A stretch of DNA of 64,000 nt. Source: Hyphobacterium indicum. GTDB lineage: Bacteria; Pseudomonadota; Alphaproteobacteria; Caulobacterales; Maricaulaceae. Position 1 is the first letter of the stretch. Each line of letters starts with the position of its first letter. Of the stretch, positions 42,667 through 55,438 are shown one piece after another. The position numbers and the translations under genes are program-made. A model generated the notes under the pieces. It was not told the DNA's origin, did not search any database, and worked only from the letters and a program-made list of their open reading frames with translations. The stretch spans positions 89,721 through 153,720 of the forward strand of contig NZ_QBDX01000003.1 in the NCBI RefSeq assembly GCF_003129605.1. Direction: 5' to 3'.

Positions 42667-43721
42667 GGTGCAGCCTCGATCAGGCAGGCGTCGCCATAGG
42701 AAAAAAACCGGTAGTGTCCGGCGATGGCATGGGCATAGGCCGCCTGCATCCGGTCAAGACCGGACAGTGCCGATACCAGCATGAACAGCGTCGATTTCGG
42801 CAAGTGGAAATTGGTCAACAAAGCATCCGCCACACGAAACCGGTAGCCGGGTGTAATGAAAATATCGGTTTCCATTGTGCCAGAACGGACACCTTCACCT
42901 TCGGCCATGCTCTCGATTGTCCGCAATGCAGTGGTTCCGACCGGAATGATACGGCGGCCGTCCTGCTTCGCGCAATTGATGAGGGCCGCACTTGAATCAG
43001 AAACCTCACACCACTCTGCATGCATCTGATGTTCTTCAATATTTTCCGATTTTACCGGAAGAAATGTTCCTGCTCCCACATGCAGGGTGACCGTCACTGT
43101 CCCGACGCGGCGCGCTTCAAGCGCCGCCATCAGGCGGTCGGTGAAATGCAGCCCGGCCGTCGGTGCGGCCACCGATTGCGTCTTGTCATCTGCAGCGAAG
43201 GTGGTCTGGTAATCTTCTTCATCCGCTGCATCAACCTTGCGCTTCGAGGCGATATAGGGCGGCAATGGCGGCACCCCTTCATCCTGAATCGCCTTATCAA
43301 GCGCTGCACCTGACTGATTGAATTGAATCAGGAAATCCCCGCCTTCAGATTTTGCTTCAATGCGGGCCGACAGCTTGGTGAACCGGATTTCATCACCGGC
43401 GCGCAAGCGTTTGCCGGGCTTCGCGAAGACATACCATTGATCCGGTCCCGCGCGCTTGTGAAGATTGATAGAGACCGGCACATCTCCGCTATCGGCGCTC
43501 CGGGCCCGGCGGGTCCCGGTCAACGCCGCATGCATGACACGTGTATCGTTCAGCACCAGCAGATCGCCTGGCTGCAAGAGCGACGGCAGATCCAGCATGC
43601 CATGGTCGCCAAATGGCCCTGCGGCGGGAATATGCAGCAGACGCGCCGCATCCCGCGGCCGCGCAGGCCGCAGGGCAATCCTGTCATCCGGCAGGTCGAA
43701 ATCAAAATCGCTCAGGCGCAT
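42663..43721 (-). CDS. queA: S-adenosylmethionine:tRNA ribosyltransferase-isomerase
   Basis: The 352-residue protein begins [19 protein letters not shown] and has [24 protein letters not shown], here shortened to [21 protein letters not shown], plus [18 protein letters not shown], both diagnostic of QueA. It transfers the ribosyl part of SAM to preQ1-tRNA, the step after Tgt. An in-frame ATG at 43748 exists, but the family start is at 43721. It overlaps tgt by four bases, giving a tgt-queA pair in the usual order. Confidence 0.95.
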   Translation of the reverse strand: MRLSDFDFDLPDDRIALRPARPRDAARLLHIPAAGPFGDHGMLDLPSLLQPGDLLVLNDTRVMHAALTGTRRARSADSGDVPVSINLHKRAGPDQWYVFAKPGKRLRAGDEIRFTKLSARIEAKSEGGDFLIQFNQSGAALDKAIQDEGVPPLPPYIASKRKVDAADEEDYQTTFAADDKTQSVAAPTAGLHFTDRLMAALEARRVGTVTVTLHVGAGTFLPVKSENIEEHQMHAEWCEVSDSSAALINCAKQDGRRIIPVGTTALRTIESMAEGEGVRSGTMETDIFITPGYRFRVADALLTNFHLPKSTLFMLVSALSGLDRMQAAYAHAIAGHYRFFSYGDACLIEAAP

Positions 43722-43821
43722 GGCCGCGGGGTCTATCTTTTGCCGCATTGCACGGCAAGCTTGCCACTGTTCAGCGGCACCACTCGCCAGGCACTCCAGC
43801 CCTCAGCGGCCGGCGTAAACG

Positions 43822-44274
43822 CTAGGCGTCGACCAGTTTTGCCGAGATGATCTTGCCGGGATTGCGCGGCGGCTCGCCCTTCGGCAGCGCGTCGACATGC
43901 TCCATACCGGAAATCACTTCGCCCCAGACAGTGTACTGGTTATCGAGATAGGGCACTTCATCAAGGCAGATGAAGAACTGGCTGTCTGCCGAATTCGGAT
44001 CGGAAGCGCGCGCCATGGACATGGTGCCGCGCACATGCGGCTCGGAATTGAATTCGGCTTCAATCTTCTGGCCGGATCCGCCCATGCCATTGCCATTCGG
44101 ACAGCCACCTTGCGCAACAAAACCGTCAATGACCCGGTGAAAGGTCAGCCCGTCATAAAAACCGTCCGCCGCCAGCTCGGATATCCGGGCCACATGTTTC
44201 GGCGCCAGATCGTCACGCAATTTGATGACGACATCACCGCCATCCAGTTGGAAAACAAGATTTTGATCAGCCAT
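43822..44274 (-). CDS. Cyclophilin-type peptidyl-prolyl isomerase (cytoplasmic)
   Basis: A 150-residue single-domain cyclophilin: VARISELAADGFYDGLTFHRVIDGFVAQGGCPNGNGMGGSG (quoted as FYDGLTFHRVIDGFVAQGG), MSMARASDPNSADSQFFICL and YTVWGEVISGMEHVD. No signal peptide is seen, so it is probably cytoplasmic. It catalyses cis-trans isomerisation of Xaa-Pro bonds. Seven bases separate it from the larger lipoprotein cyclophilin upstream, so the two are probably in one operon with coaD. Confidence 0.93.
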   Translation of the reverse strand: MADQNLVFQLDGGDVVIKLRDDLAPKHVARISELAADGFYDGLTFHRVIDGFVAQGGCPNGNGMGGSGQKIEAEFNSEPHVRGTMSMARASDPNSADSQFFICLDEVPYLDNQYTVWGEVISGMEHVDALPKGEPPRNPGKIISAKLVDA

Positions 44275-44280
44275 TGAAGT

Positions 44281-45300
44281 CTACTCCGTAATACGAACGG
44301 GAATATCGACCGCGCACACATCCGGTGCCTCGCCGCCCTCGCCCTGCGCCATCAGCCAGTCGGCGAAGGCCTGTGAATTGGTGTCGATCACTTCAACCGT
44401 GACCTGACCACGAAAGTCCGGGTCGGACCCGGCCCGCATTGAACGGATCGTGTCCGGCGTAAAACCGGGATCCTGCCCTGCCGTTCCCACGGCTATGGCA
44501 TTGAACGCATCCTGTCCGGCGCGTACCCGGCCCCAGACGGTGTATTGCGCGTTCAGATGCTCGGCATCGCCGCGCGTGATGTAAAACTGGCTGCCGGCAC
44601 TATCCGGATTGCTCGTGCGCGCCATGGAAGCCGCACCTTCGCAATGCAACAACCAGCTTTCCACCATTCCATCGGCGGTGATACTGGCCAGGGCTGCGGC
44701 CTGCGTGCCGGCCGGAAAGCCATTCCAGAAGCCGGCGCGCGCAATGGACGGATTGCTGCGCGGATTGATGACGCGGTCCTGGGTCTCGAAAATCACGATC
44801 TCGTTCGGGTCACGCCGCATGGTGAATTCGCCCGGCACGCGGTCCATATCCGTAGAATGGGAAGGGTTGGTCCGGCTGCCGCCGCCTTGCGCGACAAAGC
44901 CGTCAATCACCCGGTGCCAGACGAGAAAATCATAGAAACGCTCATTTGCCAGCGTGGTCATCCGCTCGACATGCAGGGGCGCAAATTCCGGAGCCAGCTC
45001 GACCACGATCATGCCATGATCGGTTTCGATATAGAGCAGGCGATCCTGTTCCACTGCGCGCCAGACATCATCCGGAAAATCATAATCCGGTGTCTCTTCC
45101 GCTACCGCCATCGAGCCGGCATCGTCTTGAATCAACGCCGCCAGCTGTGTCTCACCTGCAGCTTCTGTCGCATCAATGGACTCTGCCGCCGCACTCGCTA
45201 CATCCGCACTGTCCGCTTCCGCATCGGACGCATTATTTTCAGCGCACGCGCTCGCCGTCAGGGCCAGAACCAGCGCACTCGACATCCATAATCTTTTCAT
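44281..45300 (-). CDS. Cyclophilin-type peptidyl-prolyl isomerase, lipoprotein
   Basis: The 339-residue protein has a lipoprotein signal (MKRLWMSSALVLALTASAC, lipobox TASAC) and a low-complexity Ala/Ser/Glu linker, followed by a cyclophilin domain (FYDFLVWHRVIDGFVAQGG, ASMARTSNPDSAGSQFYITRG and YTVWGRVRAGQDAFNA). It would be an envelope-located isomerase. ATG 45300 overlaps the last base of the coaD stop (TGATG), consistent with coupling. It differs from its neighbour mainly by the long N-terminal tether and an insertion with ETQDRVINPRSNPSIARAG. Confidence 0.9.
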   Translation of the reverse strand: MKRLWMSSALVLALTASACAENNASDAEADSADVASAAAESIDATEAAGETQLAALIQDDAGSMAVAEETPDYDFPDDVWRAVEQDRLLYIETDHGMIVVELAPEFAPLHVERMTTLANERFYDFLVWHRVIDGFVAQGGGSRTNPSHSTDMDRVPGEFTMRRDPNEIVIFETQDRVINPRSNPSIARAGFWNGFPAGTQAAALASITADGMVESWLLHCEGAASMARTSNPDSAGSQFYITRGDAEHLNAQYTVWGRVRAGQDAFNAIAVGTAGQDPGFTPDTIRSMRAGSDPDFRGQVTVEVIDTNSQAFADWLMAQGEGGEAPDVCAVDIPVRITE

Positions 45301-45791
45301 CACGCAAATTTCTCCAACAACATGCTCTTGACCGAGGGAGAGACAAAGGGACTGACATCCCCGCCCAGACGGGCAATTTCCTTGACCAGCCGCGACGCGA
45401 CAGCCTGATGACGCGGATCTGCCATCAGAAACACGGTTTCTATTTCTGAATTCAGCCTCTGGTTCATCCCCACCATCTGGAATTCGTATTCGAAATCCGA
45501 AACCGCGCGCAAACCGCGGATGATACTGCTGGCACCGACTTCCTCGGCGAAGTGCATCAGGAGGCCATCGAACGGGCGGACGATAATTTCTGTACCGGTT
45601 TCAAGGCTGTCGGCCACAGCCTCGACCATCGCAACCCGCTCGGCGAGGGAAAAGAGCGGCCCCTTGTCCTCATTGATCGCCACACCGATCACCAGCTTGT
45701 CAACCAGCTTCACGGCCCGGCCGATGATGTCGACATGGCCATTCGTAATCGGGTCAAACGTCCCTGGATAGAGCGCGATGCGCTTTGTCAT
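45300..45791 (-). CDS. coaD: Phosphopantetheine adenylyltransferase
   Basis: The 163-residue protein begins MTKRIALYPGTFDPITNGHVD, cut here at the diagnostic YPGTFDPITNGHVDI, the nucleotidyltransferase HxGH-like site. SSIIRGLRAVSDFEYEFQM follows. It makes dephospho-CoA from phosphopantetheine and ATP. ATG 45791 was used; the open frame begins earlier at 45845 and would overlap the LysE gene. The stop overlaps the downstream cyclophilin start. Confidence 0.94.
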   Translation of the reverse strand: MTKRIALYPGTFDPITNGHVDIIGRAVKLVDKLVIGVAINEDKGPLFSLAERVAMVEAVADSLETGTEIIVRPFDGLLMHFAEEVGASSIIRGLRAVSDFEYEFQMVGMNQRLNSEIETVFLMADPRHQAVASRLVKEIARLGGDVSPFVSPSVKSMLLEKFA

Positions 45792-45795
45792 GACA

Positions 45796-46410
45796 TCAAG
45801 CCACCCTTCGAGTCGCAAGCCATCCTGCCGCCGATAAAAGGGCAACTCCGGAAACGCGCTGAATCAAACGTCGATAGTTTTCCGATTTGAGTTGCGCATG
45901 CGCAATGCCCGCAACGAAAGCATAGCCGCTGTCGATCACCAGCGCGACGCTCAAATAGAGAATCCCCAACGTCAAGAGCTGCGGCAAAGCGGCAGCCTCC
46001 GGGGAAACAAATAAGGGCAAAAACGCAGCGTGAAACAAAAGTGTTTTTGGATTTGCGAGCGCTGTCGCAGCCCCCCGAATGGCTACTCTTAAAGATGTCG
46101 ACGGGGTTGCTTCTGCCGCTTCACCGCTACGCGTTAAGGCGCGCACGCCGATCCATACAAGATATGCGACCCCAGCCCATTTCAAGATGACAAAGATCCA
46201 ACTGAAAGCGCTCAATATGGCTGCCAGACCGGCAACGACCAAAGCAATCTGAACCGCCTGAGCCGCAAGCATCACCAGAACGACGGAAATGCCCGAGGAC
46301 GTACCACGTTCTAACGATGTCGCAACAATGACGGCGATGTTTGGCCCCGGCACCGCTATCAGCGTCGCTGAGGCGGCAATGAAAGCAATTATGGTCGCGA
46401 TCTCAATCAT
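45796..46410 (-). CDS. LysE-family amino-acid exporter
   Basis: A 204-residue protein with about five to six membrane helices, including [31 protein letters not shown] at its N-terminus (family landmark VPGPN) and [19 protein letters not shown] in the middle. LysE/RhtB proteins export basic or neutral amino acids. The substrate cannot be told from sequence. It sits between coaD and gyrA, overlapping gyrA's stop by four bases (46407-46410). Confidence 0.85.
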   Translation of the reverse strand: MIEIATIIAFIAASATLIAVPGPNIAVIVATSLERGTSSGISVVLVMLAAQAVQIALVVAGLAAILSAFSWIFVILKWAGVAYLVWIGVRALTRSGEAAEATPSTSLRVAIRGAATALANPKTLLFHAAFLPLFVSPEAAALPQLLTLGILYLSVALVIDSGYAFVAGIAHAQLKSENYRRLIQRVSGVALLSAAGWLATRRVA

Positions 46411-49214
46411 TCCCCACTGCCATTTTCCGGTTCCGGGCCGGCATCCGGCTCAACACTGTCGTCTTCATCCTCGCCACTGTCTGCAACTCGAACCACCGAA
46501 ACGACGGACTCCCCGGCGCGCGGCTTCAGCAAGGTCACGCCCTTGGTCGCACGGCCGGCAATGCGCACCGTGTCCAGCGGGAAGCGGATCAATTGCCCGC
46601 CATCGGTCACCGCCATGATCTGGTCGGCATCCTCAACGGTGAAGCTGGCAGCCAGCGGCACGCCCCGGGACAGATCGTGAGCAGCCACTCCTTGCCCGCC
46701 GCGATTCATGACCCGGTATTCATAGGCAGAGGAACGTTTTCCGAACCCGTCAGACGCCACCGTCAGCACAAATTCCTCGGCCGCGCCGAGCTCGGCAATA
46801 CGCTCGGACGAAAGCGCTGCATCCTCACCTTCGGCTTCCAGCGAAACATCTTCTATGTCGTCGCCGTCTTCAGCACCGGAAACGGCCCGGCGCATGGCGG
46901 CCGCATGTTTCAGATAGGCACGGGCTTCCTCGGTCGTGACATCGACATGATGCAGCACGGCCATCGAAATCACATGATCGCCCTTGCCCAGGCGGACACC
47001 GCGTACGCCGACCGAGTTACGGCCGCGGAAAACGCGGACATCTGTGGTCGCAAAGCGGATAGCACGGCCTTTACGCGTGGTCAGCAGCACATCATCGGCT
47101 TCCGTGCACAGGCGGACATCAACGATCTGATCCTCGCCTTCCAGCTTCATGGCAATTTTGCCATTGCGATTGACCTGAACGAAATCCGATAGCTTGTTGC
47201 GGCGCACCGTGCCCGAAGCGGTCGCGAACATGACATCCAGCTTTTCCCACTCGGATTCGTCCTCCGGCAGCGCCATGACGGAGGTAATCGTCACGCCTTC
47301 GCCGAGCGGGAAGAGATTGACCAAAGCCTTGCCACGCGTATTCGGTGCGCCGATCGGCAAACGCCATGTCTTTGATTTATATACCATTCCGTCTGATGAG
47401 AAGAAGAGCAGCGGCGCATGCGTGTTGGCCACAAACAGCGTCGCAACGAAATCCTCTTCCTTCATCGACATGCCCGAACGGCCCCTGCCGCCGCGCTTTT
47501 GCGCGCGGTAATCGGACAGCGGTGTGCGCTTTACATACCCGCCATGCGTGACGGTCACGACCATTTCCTCGCGGGCGATCAGATCCTCGTCCTCGACCTC
47601 CAGCTCGACATCAAGAATGTCGGTGCGGCGCGGCACGGCAAACTGGTCCCGGGCTTCCTGCAATTCCGACCGGATGATTTCCTGCACACGGGCCCGCGAG
47701 CGGAGAATATCCAGCAAATCCTTGATCTTGTCCGCAAGCCCCTTGGCCTCATCGCCAAGCTCTTCCCGGCCGAGCGCGGTCAGGCGGGCCAGACGCAGAT
47801 CCATGATCGCCTGCGCCTGCTCCAGCGTCAGCCGCAGTGTCTGTCCGTCGGAGAGGATCGACCGCGGGTCCGCCACCAGCGCGACCAGCGAGGCCACATC
47901 CTGCGCCGGCCAGTCACGCTCCATCAATTGTTCGCGCGCGGTGGCCGGATTGGGCGCCCGGCGGATGGTCGCAATGACTTCATCGATATTGGCAACCGCC
48001 AGCGCCAGGCCGACAATGACGTGGGCGCGGTCGCGGGCTTTCTTCAGATCATGGCGCGCCCGGCGGGCCACAACGTCCTCGCGGAAGCGCAGGAAAGTGC
48101 TCAGATAGCCCCGCATGCCCATCAACACTGGCCGTCCACCGACCAGTGACAGCATGTTCACCCCGAAATTCTGCTGCATCGGCGACCAGCGATAGAGCTG
48201 GTTCAGGATCACCTCGGCATTGGCATCCTTTTTCAGCTCGATCACGACGCGCATACCGGTACGGTTGGATTCATCGCGCAGATCGGAAATGCCTTCCACG
48301 CGCTTGTCGCGCACCAGTTCGGCAATCTTTTCAATCATCGACGCCTTGTTCACCTGATAGGGAATCGAGTGGACGATGATCGCCTGGCGGTCCTTGCGAA
48401 CCTCCTCGACTGACGATTTCGCACGCATGATGACCGAACCACGGCCCGTCAGCAGCCCGGAACGGGCACCGGCGCGGCCGACAATCTGCGCGCCGGTCGG
48501 AAAATCCGGCCCCGGCACGATGTCCAGCAATTCGGCATCCGTGATGTCGGGGTTTTCAAGCATCGCCAGTGTGGCATCGACAATTTCCCCCAGATTATGG
48601 GGTGGAATATTCGTCGCCATGCCCACGGCAATACCGCCACCGCCATTGACCAGCAGATTGGGATAGCGCGATGGCAGCACCACGGGCTCGCTCTCCGAGC
48701 CATCATAGTTTTCGGCAAAATCGACAGTGGATTTGTCGATATCGGCCAGCAGCGCCTCGGCCGGCTTGTCCATGCGTACTTCGGTGTAACGCATGGCGGC
48801 CGGCGGATCACCGTCGACCGAGCCGAAATTGCCCTGACCGTCCAGCAAAGGCAGGCCCATGGAGAAGTCCTGGGCCATCCGCGCCAGCGCATCATAAACG
48901 GCCTGATCACCATGGGGGTGATATTTACCGATCACGTCACCAACCACGCGGGCCGATTTGCGATACTGCTTGTCGTGCGTATAGCCCTGCTCGTGCATCG
49001 ACCAGAGGATGCGCCGGTGAACCGGCTTCAGCCCGTCACGCGCATCCGGAATGGCCCGGCTGACGATCACGCTCATCGCATAATCGAGATAGGAGGACTT
49101 CATTTCCGCTTCGATGGAGATGGAGCTCACGCCACTGGAGGCAGGCGGGGTCTCTTCCGGGATCGGCGGTTCGTTTTCGTCGTTCAAGAGCGACTTCTCC
49201 GGTCTGTCAGACAC
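46407..49214 (-). CDS. gyrA: DNA gyrase subunit A
   Basis: The 935-residue protein has the full GyrA architecture. [20 protein letters not shown] opens the breakage-reunion domain, the catalytic tyrosine is Tyr143 (AMRYTEVRM), and [15 protein letters not shown] lies in the quinolone-resistance region. Six repeats of the beta-pinwheel form the C-terminus, with a GyrA box [14 protein letters not shown] 49214 (MSDRPEK) is preferred to the frame's earlier TTG. Position 83 of E. coli (Ser) corresponds to Gln104 here; position 87 remains Asp108. An acidic insertion interrupts the C-terminal domain ([18 protein letters not shown]). The enzyme introduces negative supercoils in DNA. Confidence 0.95.
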   Translation of the reverse strand: MSDRPEKSLLNDENEPPIPEETPPASSGVSSISIEAEMKSSYLDYAMSVIVSRAIPDARDGLKPVHRRILWSMHEQGYTHDKQYRKSARVVGDVIGKYHPHGDQAVYDALARMAQDFSMGLPLLDGQGNFGSVDGDPPAAMRYTEVRMDKPAEALLADIDKSTVDFAENYDGSESEPVVLPSRYPNLLVNGGGGIAVGMATNIPPHNLGEIVDATLAMLENPDITDAELLDIVPGPDFPTGAQIVGRAGARSGLLTGRGSVIMRAKSSVEEVRKDRQAIIVHSIPYQVNKASMIEKIAELVRDKRVEGISDLRDESNRTGMRVVIELKKDANAEVILNQLYRWSPMQQNFGVNMLSLVGGRPVLMGMRGYLSTFLRFREDVVARRARHDLKKARDRAHVIVGLALAVANIDEVIATIRRAPNPATAREQLMERDWPAQDVASLVALVADPRSILSDGQTLRLTLEQAQAIMDLRLARLTALGREELGDEAKGLADKIKDLLDILRSRARVQEIIRSELQEARDQFAVPRRTDILDVELEVEDEDLIAREEMVVTVTHGGYVKRTPLSDYRAQKRGGRGRSGMSMKEEDFVATLFVANTHAPLLFFSSDGMVYKSKTWRLPIGAPNTRGKALVNLFPLGEGVTITSVMALPEDESEWEKLDVMFATASGTVRRNKLSDFVQVNRNGKIAMKLEGEDQIVDVRLCTEADDVLLTTRKGRAIRFATTDVRVFRGRNSVGVRGVRLGKGDHVISMAVLHHVDVTTEEARAYLKHAAAMRRAVSGAEDGDDIEDVSLEAEGEDAALSSERIAELGAAEEFVLTVASDGFGKRSSAYEYRVMNRGGQGVAAHDLSRGVPLAASFTVEDADQIMAVTDGGQLIRFPLDTVRIAGRATKGVTLLKPRAGESVVSVVRVADSGEDEDDSVEPDAGPEPENGSGE

Positions 49215-49359
49215 AACGGCCCGGACGGGCAATCATGGATAGGCACCGGTTCAGGAATCACCGGCAATAGCTGGCGGCCAGCCTATCGTCTGGAGGGGCT
49301 TTTATCAAACGCCGAAGGCCGCGCGGACACAGGTCGGAAGATGCCGGAAACCGGCCGGT

Positions 49360-50166
49360 TCAATCGTCCGGTGACAGATCAAGACCCGTCACCGCCTCAA
49401 GCGCGGACCGGGCAATACTGATCCGGTTGCGTCCGTCATCAGCTGTAAAATCCAGGTCCATGTTCAGCGCGAAGAAGAACACGTCATCCTCTGTCTCCAG
49501 CCAGCCCACATACCAGCCTGTATTCGGCTCATCGCAGATCGCCCAGCCGGTTTTGGCGCGCAGCACCCAGCCTTCGCCGCGGCCGGCTTCCATGATTTCC
49601 ACCACACCGTCCATGACCTCGGCCCGGAATGGCAGGTCGCGGGCATGGAGCCTCCCGAGGAAGGCGATCTGCTCCTGCGCGGAAATTTCCAGCGGGCCTT
49701 CAAGCCAGAAAAGATCGACGGCACCCGGCGGTCCGGTATCGGCATTGCCATAGCCCATGTCCGAAACGAGCCGCTGCATGCGGTCGTGACCGACCTCGCG
49801 GGCCCACGCCTGATAGGCCCAGACCGCGGACCGGCGAAAAGCGGTGCGCAGGCTTTGGTCCTGATCCCAGCCACCGCCGCGTTCGACACCGTCCCAGGCG
49901 ATGATATCCCGTACCGGATCCCCGATCACGCCGGTCTCCAGAATGATCAGCGAATTGGGTATCTTGAAGGTTGAGGCGGGAAGAAAGCGCTGCGCCGCAC
50001 GTTCAGGGTTGGCGGTCCATTGACGCTGATCGGACCGGCGTTCGATGACGATCGTGCCCACTGCATCGTGGCGTGCAAAGACCGGATCCAGCTCTTGTGC
50101 GAGCACCGGGCTGCCGCATCCGCAAAACAGCGCGATCAGCATGATCCGGAATGGCTTTTCCAACAT
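49360..50166 (-). CDS. Class D (OXA-type) beta-lactamase
   Basis: The 268-residue protein has a signal peptide (about residues 1-24, ending SPVLAQ) and all class D motifs: nucleophile Ser65 and Lys68 in PASTFKIPNSLII, S-x-V at 113-115 (SAVWAYQ), YGN at 139-141, FWLEG and KTG at 205-207. It hydrolyses beta-lactam rings in the periplasm; the spectrum cannot be told. ATG 50166 is a reasonable start, though the ribosome site is weak. It lies alone between gyrA and a secreted-protein gene, with no integron, insertion sequence or composition change around it, so it looks native. Confidence 0.9.
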   Translation of the reverse strand: MLEKPFRIMLIALFCGCGSPVLAQELDPVFARHDAVGTIVIERRSDQRQWTANPERAAQRFLPASTFKIPNSLIILETGVIGDPVRDIIAWDGVERGGGWDQDQSLRTAFRRSAVWAYQAWAREVGHDRMQRLVSDMGYGNADTGPPGAVDLFWLEGPLEISAQEQIAFLGRLHARDLPFRAEVMDGVVEIMEAGRGEGWVLRAKTGWAICDEPNTGWYVGWLETEDDVFFFALNMDLDFTADDGRNRISIARSALEAVTGLDLSPDD

Positions 50167-50233
50167 CGGCGGCGCCCCTGCGATCAAGATAACTCCTGAT
50201 AAATTCAGGAAAAACATGTCCGGACAAAAAGTC

Positions 50234-50980
50234 CTATTCTTGTTCGCTCGCCAGCTCCCGCGTCCCCAGCGTCACTGCCAGCAGAGCGCGATTACGCTCG
50301 ATATTCTGTTCGACCGCGCGCTGCGCGCCTGGCCAGACATCCCGCGGTTTCAGCCATTCATTTTCCGGCATGGGCGCTTCATTCGACGCCGCGATGAATA
50401 CGCTGTCCGACGCCGAACAGACCCACCACGGTGTGAATTCACCCGTGAAGGCCTCGCCATTCTCCTGCAAACGGTCCAGCGCGACCTGCATCCGTGTGAC
50501 ATTTCCGAAGGCCGCACCGTCATCCGAGATATTCATGTAGGCGGCAACATCACCACCTGCCATGTCCGAGACAATCGGAACCGCATTGGTCGCAGTGGAA
50601 TCCAGACACCGCAGCGCATCATACAGCGTCCGCGCCCGCGCCAGGAAAAACACATAGACGGCCTGGTCCGGATCGAATGATGCATAGCGCCGGGCGGCTT
50701 CAAACAGATAGGCCGCCGGTATCACATCGCGCGAATTGTAAAGTTGCTCGGCGATCTCCCGGTCCCGCGACCGGTCTTCCCCACGCATCACGCCCATTTC
50801 GGCCAGGACCTCGCCCCACGCGCCATCGCCCACCACGAAATGCGTCGTGTTGCCATCCGCGAGCTCGACTTCCGTCAAAACCGGGTGGCGCGTGCCGCCG
50901 ACCTCCATCTGTGCCGAGGCCAGACCGGCGAAAGCGGCTGCGGCCAAAAAGCCGCCGAAGAATCTGGAATACTTGATCAA
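50234..50980 (-). CDS. Secreted hypothetical protein
   Basis: A 248-residue protein with a signal peptide ([20 protein letters not shown], ending ASA). The mature domain includes [20 protein letters not shown] (helical, near residue 108-127) and a C-terminal [20 protein letters not shown]. Two cysteines could form one disulfide. No family is recognised. Its ATG overlaps the ssb stop by four bases (50977-50980), so it shares the ssb operon, a surprising pairing. Confidence 0.65.
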   Translation of the reverse strand: MIKYSRFFGGFLAAAAFAGLASAQMEVGGTRHPVLTEVELADGNTTHFVVGDGAWGEVLAEMGVMRGEDRSRDREIAEQLYNSRDVIPAAYLFEAARRYASFDPDQAVYVFFLARARTLYDALRCLDSTATNAVPIVSDMAGGDVAAYMNISDDGAAFGNVTRMQVALDRLQENGEAFTGEFTPWWVCSASDSVFIAASNEAPMPENEWLKPRDVWPGAQRAVEQNIERNRALLAVTLGTRELASEQE

Positions 50981-51450
50981 AACGGTATCTCGTCGTCCAT
51001 GTCGTCATTCCGGAAATTGTCGCGGTTATCGGACACCTGCCCGCCGCCACCGGATTGATCGCTGGCCCTATCATAACTTCCACCGCCGGCATTGTCGCCC
51101 CGGCTGTCCAGCATCTGCAATTCACCACGAAAACGCTGCAAGACGACTTCGGTCGTATATTTGTCGTTGCCGTCGCGGTCTTGCCACTTGCGGGTCTGAA
51201 GCTGGCCCTCGATATAGACCTTGGAGCCTTTCTTCAGATAATTCTCCGCAACTTTCGCCAGATTTTCGTTGAATATCACGACATTATGCCATTCCGTCTT
51301 TTCCTTGCGCTCGCCGGAATTCTTGTCCCGCCAGCTTTCCGATGTCGCAATTCTGAGATTGCAGACCGGGTCGCCTGAATTCAGGCGCCGTATTTCCGGA
51401 TCGGCCCCAAGATTGCCGACAAGTATGACCTTATTGACGCTGCCCGCCAT
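50977..51450 (-). CDS. ssb: Single-stranded DNA-binding protein
   Basis: The 157-residue protein starts [21 protein letters not shown], cut here to [15 protein letters not shown]. The OB-fold landmarks are [29 protein letters not shown] (quoted partly) and [19 protein letters not shown]. The C-terminus is DMDDEIPF, the partner-binding tip. The middle tail is glycine-rich. ATG 51450 was chosen rather than the frame start at 51513, because the conserved N-terminus begins there. Promoter sits in the shared SOS-box region opposite uvrA. Confidence 0.94.
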   Translation of the reverse strand: MAGSVNKVILVGNLGADPEIRRLNSGDPVCNLRIATSESWRDKNSGERKEKTEWHNVVIFNENLAKVAENYLKKGSKVYIEGQLQTRKWQDRDGNDKYTTEVVLQRFRGELQMLDSRGDNAGGGSYDRASDQSGGGGQVSDNRDNFRNDDMDDEIPF

Positions 51451-51507
51451 ATCCCCATCTTCCTCTGTCTGCTCGGGCCCACCTTCAAGGATGGACCGGA
51501 GATAAAT

Positions 51508-51522
51508 GTTCACATAATGTTC
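51508..51522. promoter_or_regulatory. LexA (SOS) box, alphaproteobacterial type
   Basis: GTTC-ACATAAT-GTTC exactly matches the alphaproteobacterial LexA consensus GTTC-N7-GTTC. It lies between the divergent ssb and uvrA genes (58 bases from the ssb start, 55 from the uvrA start), the place where relatives carry a functional box. Regulation by LexA is inferred. Confidence 0.8.
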
Positions 51523-51576
51523 CCGCAGTCAATCGCGCGATTCCCCGCAGTTGAACGCACCACGAGGCCGAAGTCC

Positions 51577-54462
<2,886 letters not shown>

Positions 54463-55368
54463 TCAGGAAAAGGCGTCCGATGCTGGCCGGTTGGCTGCGT
54501 CAATCTGCAGGGCGGCATAGCTCGCCGCACCTCGCAGCAACGCCGCGGGTATGATCGCGACCAGTTGGGCAAAAAAATAGAAACCGAACAGGATCGGCGT
54601 ACCGGCCGGTTCGCCAGCATCTGTCCGGCCATACTGATCAAACGGCATGGCCCCGAACAGGCCGACGGTGATCAGGCTCGCAAGGAAAGACACAAGCATC
54701 GCAACGGCCAGCGCACCGAGCAGCGGCCAGAACATCTGCCGCGCACCGCGTATGCCCTCCACGATAGCCGGCTTGCCTTGCAACAGGCTCAGCCCGAGCA
54801 CCGGCGACAGATGCGTGGCCACAACCGCCATCAGCGTGAACAGCGCCAGAATCCCGATGGCCCCGCCGAGGGCAGCCCCTGCGGGCCCGCCGAGCGCGAA
54901 CACGGTCATGATCAGCACGATGACAATCGAAGCCAGCAAGAAGGCGGCAATAGCGATAATGGTCAGGATCAGGGCCGTCAGGGTGAAAACACCCTCATCG
55001 CGGCCCAGCCGGAACGGGAACGGCCCGCCGCCCTCGCCGCGCACGAAAAGCCGCAGCCAGGCGCTTTCCAGAATCACGCCGGCCACAGTGCCGACCGCAA
55101 GAAACGGCAGGAGAGCGGCAAGATACTGCCCCATCGCCTCCATCACCGCTTGCGGGTTGGCATCCGGACGCCCCACAGAGGTGTTGAAGGCCTGACTGAC
55201 GCGGACATATTCAGCGAGCTCATCACCGGCCTGCTGAAGCACCAGCACGCCCATAACGGCCCCGTATACGGCGGTCCACAGGGCAAGAATGAGGAAAGCG
55301 GACTGCCGCGCCCGGAACACTTCCAGCGCAAAGCCCAGCGCTTTTCCAGTTTCGAATTTCGGCGTCAT
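54463..55368 (-). CDS. Polytopic membrane protein, paralog 1 of 3
   Basis: A 301-residue protein with about five to six helices, for example SAFLILALWTAVYGAVMGVL, LLPFLAVGTVAGVILESAWL, and LTALILTIIAIAAFLLASIVIVLIMTVFAL (quoted partly). GPFPFRLGRDEGVF precedes the third helix and is shared with the two following genes. No known family was recognised. It is convergent with uvrA and abuts its stop. The three genes look like tandem duplicates. Confidence 0.75.
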   Translation of the reverse strand: MTPKFETGKALGFALEVFRARQSAFLILALWTAVYGAVMGVLVLQQAGDELAEYVRVSQAFNTSVGRPDANPQAVMEAMGQYLAALLPFLAVGTVAGVILESAWLRLFVRGEGGGPFPFRLGRDEGVFTLTALILTIIAIAAFLLASIVIVLIMTVFALGGPAGAALGGAIGILALFTLMAVVATHLSPVLGLSLLQGKPAIVEGIRGARQMFWPLLGALAVAMLVSFLASLITVGLFGAMPFDQYGRTDAGEPAGTPILFGFYFFAQLVAIIPAALLRGAASYAALQIDAANRPASDAFS

Positions 55369-55438
55369 GTCCGGCTCCGGTCTGACAGATTCCTGCTGAC
55401 AGTTTCAAACCAGACCGGACCGGACTTCAAGCGCGCCA

